From an uncultured Bacteroidales bacterium (GTDB lineage Bacteria > Bacteroidota > Bacteroidia > Bacteroidales > Porphyromonadaceae): a DNA stretch of 64,000 bases. A program made the position numbers and the translations under genes. Each line of letters begins with the position of its first letter. The first letter of the stretch is position 1. The notes under the pieces were generated by a model. That model saw only the letters and a list, made by a program, of their open reading frames with translations. It was not told the DNA's origin and made no database searches. Location: assembly GCA_902489445.1 (NCBI GenBank), contig CABTZX010000005.1:1-64000 (forward strand), in the 5' to 3' direction. Positions 58,860 to 64,000 of the stretch are shown one piece after another.

Positions 58860-58987
58860 AGATCACTGTTCCGTTTTGAGGATTAACAGATTGGCCGCTT
58901 GCCAATCCCTGTTGCTCCTATGGGGAACGCACGGCGACAAAGCGCTACTTCATTGCGATGTGCTCCCTATTTCAAAATGGAACGGTG
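58860..58987 (-). ncRNA. Candidate structured RNA upstream of gcvT
   Basis: A 15-bp closing stem with two mismatches pairs plus-strand ACTGTTCCGTTTTGA (58865-58879) with TCAAAATGGAACGGT (58972-58986). Inside are a hairpin GATTGGC/GCCAATC (58889-58907) and an arm GGGA..GCAC/GTGC..TCCC (58923-58967). On the minus strand TACCTTTG (58988-58995) abuts the stem, so a transcript would begin at or just inside it. There is no ORF. The shape is three-way rather than a single rod. It could be a 6S-like or other housekeeping RNA. Confidence 0.5.
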
Positions 58988-59014
58988 CAAAGGTACGATA
59001 GCCATACCCCCTCG

Positions 59015-59107
59015 GATGTATCGAAACGTATTAAACTGTATCAAAGTGTATCGTAACGTATCGTAACGTATCGAAGTGTATCGAAACGTATTAAAGTGTA
59101 TCGAAGG
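59015..59107. repeat. 10-bp tandem array, nine units
   Basis: Ten-mers run TCGAAACGTA, TTAAACTGTA, TCAAAGTGTA, TCGTAACGTA, TCGTAACGTA, TCGAAGTGTA, TCGAAACGTA and TTAAAGTGTA, with partial units at both ends. The period is exactly 10 bp, about one helical turn. It lies between the gcvT and rplT regions. Confidence 0.88.
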
Positions 59108-59177
59108 AGCGATCGTTCGCTTCTTTAAACGCTATAGCAATCTAATCGTATTCATAATGAGTATAGCGACAAATCGA

Positions 59178-59210
59178 AAGGAGGCTACCCCACTATGGGA
59201 CAGCCTCCTT
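59178..59210 (-). terminator. Terminator of the thrS-infC-rpmI-rplT cluster
   Basis: AAGGAGGCT (59178-59186) pairs with AGCCTCCTT (59202-59210) perfectly, and CCCA/TGGG lies inside. On the minus strand TTTCGATTTG follows. It is 50 bp after the rplT stop. Confidence 0.75.
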
Positions 59211-59261
59211 GTGCTAATCGGGAGGAAAGCAAAATGCGTTTCCTCCTATGGAAAAAGCGTC

Positions 59262-59606
59262 TTACTTCGCTTTTGCTACAATTGCTTTGAATGCTTCGGG
59301 ATTATTCATCGCCAAATCGGCAAGAACCTTGCGGTTGATTTCAATTCCTTTGGCATGCAAAGCACCCATCAGCTGAGAATAGGAGAGACCTTCCTGACGG
59401 GCAGCCGCATTAATACGCTGGATCCACAAAGCGCGGAAATTGCGTTTTTTGTTCTTGCGGTCGCGATAGGCATAGGTAAGCCCCTTTTCCCACGTATTCT
59501 TCGCTACGGTCCATACGTTGCGGCGTGCGCCGTAGTAACCGCGGGTGAGTTTGAGTATTCTTTTGCGCTTCGCTCTGGAAGCTACATGATTGACAGATCT
59601 GGGCAT
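59262..59606 (-). CDS. rplT: 50S ribosomal protein L20
   Basis: 114 residues, normal length. [40 protein letters not shown] and [20 protein letters not shown] are diagnostic of L20, which binds 23S rRNA early in large-subunit assembly. In many bacteria it represses its own operon through an mRNA site. It is the last gene of infC-rpmI-rplT. Confidence 0.97.
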   Translation of the reverse strand: MPRSVNHVASRAKRKRILKLTRGYYGARRNVWTVAKNTWEKGLTYAYRDRKNKKRNFRALWIQRINAAARQEGLSYSQLMGALHAKGIEINRKVLADLAMNNPEAFKAIVAKAK

Positions 59607-59655
59607 AATACTAAATCTTTACTTCGTTGTTTTCCAATAAATTACGGTCAGCGGT

Positions 59656-59859
59656 TTACTTCATAAGGAGCATTTCCTTGACTTGCTTTTCGTTGGTATC
59701 ATGCACCAATCCGGAGTAGGTCAGGTTACGCTTTCTTTTCTTCGTTTTCTTGGTCAAGATGTGGCTCTTGTACGCATGCTTTCTCTTGATTTTTCCGCTA
59801 CCGGTAATTGCGAAGCGCTTTTTTGCGCCCGAAACCGTCTTTTGCTTCTGTTTAGGCAT
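59656..59859 (-). CDS. rpmI: 50S ribosomal protein L35
   Basis: 67 residues with the start at ATG 59859 ([20 protein letters not shown]). [20 protein letters not shown] is the basic core of L35. The frame extends upstream into the intergenic region but without homology. It lies between infC and rplT in the standard order. Confidence 0.97.
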   Translation of the reverse strand: MPKQKQKTVSGAKKRFAITGSGKIKRKHAYKSHILTKKTKKRKRNLTYSGLVHDTNEKQVKEMLLMK

Positions 59860-59988
59860 TTTCTTGTTACTAATAATTTGTACTATGAAGTTTACGGTTA
59901 CACGGAGCTTAGGGGCAAGCCTTCGCCCGGTCAGTCTCTGCGCGCTTGTTTGGTTCCTTTGGGAGCCGCACAATCCGCAAGCTTCGGG

Positions 59989-60561
59989 TTATTTTTCGGT
60001 ATTATCTTGTTTTGTACTCTTCTTTTCGCTTTGTTTTGTTGCTTTCTTGGGTGCGAGCATCATATACATACGTTTGCCTTCGAGGGAGGGCATGCTTTCC
60101 ACTTTGGCAACATCTTCCAAATCGGTGGCAAAACGGAGCAGAAGCACTTCGCCCTGATCCTTAAAGAGAATACTGCGTCCTCTAAAGAAAACGTATGCTT
60201 TGACCTTAGCCCCATCCGCGAGAAACTGCTGAGCGTGCTTGAGTTTGAAGCTATAGTCGTGGTCATCAGTTTGAGGTCCGAAGCGGATTTCCTTAATGAC
60301 CACTTTGGTAGCATTAGCCTTTTGTTCTTTCTGACGCTTGCGCTGTTGATAAACGAACTTTTGGTAATCTACTATTCTGCATACCGGTGGGTTGGCTCCG
60401 GGAACGATCTCAACGAGATCCAATCCGGCATTTTCAGCCATCTGGAGTGCCTTCCTCAAGGGAACGACACCGCTTTCCACATCGTCGCCTACTACGCGAA
60501 CTTCCCTTGCCGATATTTGCTCGTTGATGCGGTACTGCTCGGTCTTTTCTCTGTTTTGCAC
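59989..60561 (-). CDS. infC: Translation initiation factor IF-3
   Basis: 190 residues. The N-terminal domain begins [20 protein letters not shown] and the C-terminal domain has [20 protein letters not shown] and [20 protein letters not shown]. It binds the 30S subunit and checks initiator tRNA pairing. The start codon is GTG, not ATG; infC often uses unusual starts that let IF-3 regulate its own synthesis. A basic tail ([19 protein letters not shown]) extends beyond the usual end. Confidence 0.96.
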   Translation of the reverse strand: MQNREKTEQYRINEQISAREVRVVGDDVESGVVPLRKALQMAENAGLDLVEIVPGANPPVCRIVDYQKFVYQQRKRQKEQKANATKVVIKEIRFGPQTDDHDYSFKLKHAQQFLADGAKVKAYVFFRGRSILFKDQGEVLLLRFATDLEDVAKVESMPSLEGKRMYMMLAPKKATKQSEKKSTKQDNTEK

Positions 60562-60678
60562 TAACTATTCTGTGCCTTTCGCACGGTTAAATGATACATC
60601 TATGCTAATCTATATATCCTTTCTTTTCGTTTTTTCTTTACTTGTTGCATTCTTACCGGTGTAATACATCGGAATGCG

Positions 60679-62634
60679 CTACTTATCGCGCTTCCAAGCG
60701 TTCATTTCTTCGTCCACTTGGTTACGCACAAGCTCGGCAAAGGTAGCAATTTTTTCTTTACCTTGGTCGCCTTCGCCCTGTTTGCGTACGGAAACGGTAC
60801 CGGAATTGGCTTCGTCTTCACCCACAATCAGGAGGTAGGGAATGCGCTTCAATTCGTTGTCGCGTATTTTGCGACCCACCTTTTCGTTGCGGTCGTCCAC
60901 GAATACATCTATCTCGCTTTCCCTCAGTTCGTCCCGCACTTTATAGGCATAATCGTTGAAGCGTTCGCTCACCGGCAGAATAACCGCCTGATCCGGTGCG
61001 AGCCAAAGCGGGAATTTACCGGCAGTATGTTCAATCAGCACTGCTACAAAGCGTTCCATCGAACCGAACGGTGCGCGGTGAATCATTACGGGACGGTGCT
61101 TTTGGTTGTCCTCACCGGTATATTCTAACTGGAAGCGTTCCGGCAGATTATAGTCCACCTGTATGGTTCCGAGCTGCCATTTACGTCCGATGGCGTCCTT
61201 TACCATAAAGTCCAGTTTCGGGCCATAGAATGCGGCTTCTCCGTACTCTACATGTGCTTCCAATCCTTTTTCACGACACGCCTCAATGATAGCCGTTTCC
61301 GCCTTTTCCCAATTTTCATCGCTACCGATGTATTTGGTGCGGTTGTTCTTGTCCCTCAGAGATATTTGCGCTTCGAACTGCGTAAAGTCCAATGCGTTGA
61401 AGATGATAAAGATAATATCCATCACCTTCATAAATTCCTCCTTAACCTGATCCGGTGTACAGAAAATGTGTGCATCGTCCTGCGTAAAGCCTCTTACACG
61501 CGTAAGTCCGTGCAATTCACCGCTTTGCTCGTAGCGGTACACCGTTCCGAATTCGGCAAGCCGAACCGGCAAATCTCTGTAGGAGTGAGGTTTTACCTTA
61601 TATATTTCGCAGTGGTGGGGGCAGTTCATTGGTTTGAGCATAAACTCTTCCCCTTCCTGAGGCGTTTGGATGGGACGGAACGAATCGGCACCATACTTTT
61701 CATAGTGACCGCTCGTTTTGTACAGATCGATGTTGCCGATGTGGGGCGTCATAACCTGTTCGTAGCCAAAGCGCCGCTGTATCTTTTTGAGGTAATCCTC
61801 CAATTTGAGCCGCAATTTGGTACCGCGCGGAAGCCATAGAGGTAATCCGGCGCCCACTTTGGGCGAGAAAGCGAACAATTCAAGCTCGCGACCTATTTTG
61901 CGGTGGTCACGTTTTTTCGCTTCTTCCAAAAGTACCAGATACTCATCCAGAAGCTTTTTCTTGGGGAACGTAATCCCATAGATGCGGGTCAGCTGCTTGC
62001 GCTTTTCGTCGCCACGCCAATAGGCACCCGCAACGCTGGTCAGCTTTACCGCTTTGATGTAACCGGTATTAGGTAAATGCGGTCCGCGACACAAATCGGT
62101 AAAGTTCCCTTGCGTATAGGTGGTAATGGTACCGTCGTCGAGATCCGCAATCAGTTCATTCTTATAGTGCTGACCCATATTCCCAAAGAACGTCAGCGCG
62201 TCACTTTTGGTAATCGACTTGCGCACTAAAGGTTGCTTTTCGCGAGCAAACTGAAGCATAAGATCCTCAATTGCCTTTAGGTCTGCTTCCTTCAGCTCCA
62301 CATCACCGGTATCAATATCGTAGTAAAATCCGTTATCGATGGCAGGGCCTATTCCGAACTGCGTGCCGGGATAGAGCTGCTGAATAGCTTCCGCCATTAA
62401 GTGTGCGGAGGTATGCCAAAATGCGTGTTTGCCGCCTTCATCCTCCCATTTGAGCAGTTTCAGCGTAGCGTTTTCTTCAATGGGGCGTTCAAGGTCGATC
62501 ACGTTGCCGTTTACTTCGGCAGCCAGCACCTCATCGGCAAGACGAGTACTGATTTCTCGAGCCACTTCCAAAGCAGTGGTTCCCTTTTCTACTTGCCGAA
62601 CACTTCCATCGGGTAAGGTTAAGTCAATCTTCAT
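60679..62634 (-). CDS. thrS: Threonyl-tRNA synthetase
   Basis: 651 residues with the start at ATG 62634 ([18 protein letters not shown]); the frame extends 28 codons further. TGS domain at 1-60, editing domain to ~230 ([20 protein letters not shown]), then a class II catalytic core: motif 2 region [27 protein letters not shown] and motif 3 [16 protein letters not shown]. An anticodon-binding domain ends the protein. It heads the cluster thrS-infC-rpmI-rplT. Confidence 0.97.
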   Translation of the reverse strand: MKIDLTLPDGSVRQVEKGTTALEVAREISTRLADEVLAAEVNGNVIDLERPIEENATLKLLKWEDEGGKHAFWHTSAHLMAEAIQQLYPGTQFGIGPAIDNGFYYDIDTGDVELKEADLKAIEDLMLQFAREKQPLVRKSITKSDALTFFGNMGQHYKNELIADLDDGTITTYTQGNFTDLCRGPHLPNTGYIKAVKLTSVAGAYWRGDEKRKQLTRIYGITFPKKKLLDEYLVLLEEAKKRDHRKIGRELELFAFSPKVGAGLPLWLPRGTKLRLKLEDYLKKIQRRFGYEQVMTPHIGNIDLYKTSGHYEKYGADSFRPIQTPQEGEEFMLKPMNCPHHCEIYKVKPHSYRDLPVRLAEFGTVYRYEQSGELHGLTRVRGFTQDDAHIFCTPDQVKEEFMKVMDIIFIIFNALDFTQFEAQISLRDKNNRTKYIGSDENWEKAETAIIEACREKGLEAHVEYGEAAFYGPKLDFMVKDAIGRKWQLGTIQVDYNLPERFQLEYTGEDNQKHRPVMIHRAPFGSMERFVAVLIEHTAGKFPLWLAPDQAVILPVSERFNDYAYKVRDELRESEIDVFVDDRNEKVGRKIRDNELKRIPYLLIVGEDEANSGTVSVRKQGEGDQGKEKIATFAELVRNQVDEEMNAWKRDK

Positions 62635-62679
62635 ATGTATAGGAGCGTTGTTCCACGCAATCAAATCCAATTTCAAATG

Positions 62680-62687
62680 CAAAGGTA
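62680..62687 (-). promoter_or_regulatory. -7 box of thrS
   Basis: The minus strand reads TTGTACCTTTGCATTTG, with TACCTTTG matching TAnnTTTG, 46 bp before the start. Confidence 0.65.
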
Positions 62688-62761
62688 CAAATAGTTCAGG
62701 GGTTACGGCTACGCGCATCGGTACTCCCTAAATTTTTGGGCACTTTGATGCGTCGGGATGC

Positions 62762-63445
62762 CTAAAAGGCGTACCCTATTTTGAGGTCAATAGGCGAAAA
62801 AGGTATGCTTGTAACTTCACCCTGACCTATCAGAACACCTATCCCGATGCCTGTTTTTGCTTCAAAATAGATGCGGTTTTTGAATGTGTACCGATAGCCG
62901 ATGTTTAACGTTAGCGTGGGCAAATGGGCGAGTTCCGTATTAGTTTCGGAAACGCTTTCGCCCGAGCAACCCGATTGTCCGCATGTATTCAGATTCCTTT
63001 CGGTTTTTAAGCGTGCAATAAGCATTGTATATGCCAACGAACCCTCACCGTAGAACCCGCTGTTGTAGCGTAGCGAATAACCCTTTCTGAGCCGGTATTT
63101 GGTGTCGAAACGCCAACGTAGGTTCACTTGCTCGTGTGTATAGAAAACGCCGCCACGAGTGCTAATTGCGTTGAAGAACATAGAGTATATCGGTGCGTAC
63201 CCACCCGCTGCTTCCAAAACGAGCGTCGTTTCGGGCAGAACCGGCCATTCGTAGGCAAAGTTAATCCCGAAAAAGGTATACAGATAATGCGTATCAAAAG
63301 AAATTGTCCCCATCCGCTGTATTTTGCTCGGTTGCTCCGGAGTACCAATCGAATCGTTGGCTTCCTGAGCCTTTACGTTTGTGATCGGGGCAAGGAATAG
63401 TGCCACCGATAGCATTACGACTATTTGTGTAATTACTTTCTTCAT
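62762..63445 (-). CDS. Outer-membrane beta-barrel-like protein
   Basis: 227 residues with a signal peptide (ITQIVVMLSVALFLAPITNV then KAQ). Alternating strands are seen throughout (FDTHYLYTFFGINFAYEWPV, VNLRWRFDTKYRLRKGYSLR, YRYTFKNRIYFEAKTGIGIG), ending PIDLKIGYAF with a terminal Phe typical of a barrel. A Cys pair (CGQSGCSGE) lies in a loop. I do not recognise a family. Start taken at ATG 63445; the frame extends 12 codons upstream. It lies between thrS and the rpiB region. Confidence 0.6.
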   Translation of the reverse strand: MKKVITQIVVMLSVALFLAPITNVKAQEANDSIGTPEQPSKIQRMGTISFDTHYLYTFFGINFAYEWPVLPETTLVLEAAGGYAPIYSMFFNAISTRGGVFYTHEQVNLRWRFDTKYRLRKGYSLRYNSGFYGEGSLAYTMLIARLKTERNLNTCGQSGCSGESVSETNTELAHLPTLTLNIGYRYTFKNRIYFEAKTGIGIGVLIGQGEVTSIPFSPIDLKIGYAF

Positions 63446-63613
63446 AATCGATGTGTTGTTCTTGTCTGCTTTAACTTGCATATATATAATGCCTCAAAGC
63501 TGCAAATACTGCACGAGGCACGGAATCGATCGCCATGCGCTGACCCGAATACGCATACAGAACAGCTCGCTCCCCAAAAAGTTCACTCTATAGAAGCTAG
63601 CAGTGATAGAAAT

Positions 63614-63652
63614 GGTAGTTGCTTTGCGTTATCTCTACACAAAGCAACTACC
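63614..63652. terminator. Perfect 13-bp hairpin between rpiB and the barrel protein
   Basis: GGTAGTTGCTTTG (63614-63626) pairs perfectly with CAAAGCAACTACC (63640-63652). Going right it is followed by CAAACTTTTT and going left by ATTTCT, so it may act as terminator of the rpiB transcript (minus strand). Confidence 0.75.
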
Positions 63653-63704
63653 CAAACTTTTTCCCCTTCAAATCCGTTCCGTTAGGGGAACCGGACCAAA
63701 CGAA

Positions 63705-64000
63705 TTATTGTTCGGGAGCGATTTTGCCCACGCGCCTTGCGTGGCGACCGCCTTCAAACGCCGTATTCAGGAAGGTTTCCACGATGCCTCGAGCCTCTTC
63801 GGGGGTGATAAAGCGTGCCGGCAGCGCCAATACGTTGGCATCGTTGTGCTGCCGTCCCAATGCGGCGATTTCCTTGTTCCACGACAGGGCGCAGCGCACT
63901 TTGCGATGCTTATTCAGCGTCATGGATATTCCGTTTCCAGTGCCGCATAGGGCGATGCCGCGCTCTATTTCGCCGTTATCGATTGCCTGCCCCATTTTAT
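63705..64000 (-). CDS. rpiB: Ribose 5-phosphate isomerase B, 3' part only
   Basis: The window ends inside the gene; only the C-terminal ~98 residues are seen. ERGIALCGTGNGISMTLNKH, NKEIAALGRQHNDANVLALP and FEGGRHARRVGKI are strong RpiB/LacAB signatures, including the catalytic CGTG cysteine. It interconverts ribose 5-phosphate and ribulose 5-phosphate. The apparent first Met at 63995 is internal, because the frame continues past the edge. Confidence 0.9.
   Translation of the reverse strand, partial: KMGQAIDNGEIERGIALCGTGNGISMTLNKHRKVRCALSWNKEIAALGRQHNDANVLALPARFITPEEARGIVETFLNTAFEGGRHARRVGKIAPEQ

Noticed and set aside
63705..63995. Complete small gene starting at 63995
   Set aside because: The frame continues past the window edge and the sequence is the C-terminal half of RpiB, so the Met is internal.

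Overview
The window comes from a chromosome of the phylum Bacteroidota, order Bacteroidales, and most resembles Porphyromonas. The evidence is: a secreted 2354-residue protein and two leucine-rich-repeat proteins ending in type IX secretion (T9SS) sorting tails; a T9SS plug-type protein (DUF5103); a TonB-dependent receptor with DUF5689/BACON lipoproteins; an alpha-2-macroglobulin-like giant; a RNase H with a viroplasmin domain; PckA and a CoA-transferase; and repeated promoters with the Bacteroidetes -7 box TAnnTTTG. No phage, transposase, rRNA, tRNA or CRISPR was seen. Species cannot be fixed from this view.

Layout. 1-900: gene-free repeat DNA. 915-8586: a B12-riboswitch-controlled giant T9SS protein carrying a DUF4465 domain. 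8610-14005: a four-gene plus-strand operon (2-hydroxyacid dehydrogenase, beta-helix lipoprotein, T9SS plug protein, GH3-like adenylating enzyme). 14006-16140: repeat DNA containing two tandem copies of a structured RNA. 16270-21926: a minus-strand operon of a TonB receptor and two lipoproteins. 22320-26617: clpC (without its usual N domain) and htpG. 26640-28430: repeat DNA. 28430-36889: nitroreductase lipoprotein, TPR protein, RNase HI, an ATP-grasp-like protein, nucleoside kinase, Na/Pi cotransporter and an acetyltransferase-like protein. 37057-48166: alpha-2-macroglobulin-like protein, PDZ protein, pncC/cinA, tsaD, a TRIC-type channel protein and miaB, all minus strand. 48295-51870: small RNA candidate, CoA-transferase, pckA. 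52573-56030: two tandem LRR/T9SS proteins. 56351-64000: comB, a small membrane protein, gcvT, a candidate structured RNA, the thrS-infC-rpmI-rplT translation cluster, a barrel-like outer-membrane protein and the 3' part of rpiB.

The most unusual property is in the intergenic DNA. Most gene-free stretches are built from tandem units of exactly 22 bp, belonging to several unrelated sequence families. Six small arrays have exactly four units centred on GGTATATACC. Three long arrays have four AT-rich units flanked by CGTA-containing units that keep the same 22-bp register for about 260-440 bp. One array of about 16 units is GC-rich (GCGCCNCATC) and one of 8 units follows htpG. Longer repeats of 88 and about 108-109 bp look like 4- or 5-unit multiples. 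A second class has a 10-bp period. I know of no described system with this signature, so it is the main candidate for something new.

Three candidate structured RNAs (a twin pair at 14607-14950 and singles at 58860-58987 and 48295-48366) have Bacteroidetes-type -7 boxes at their 5' ends. All coordinates, repeats and motifs were read by eye. Family names are from recalled motifs, not database searches.
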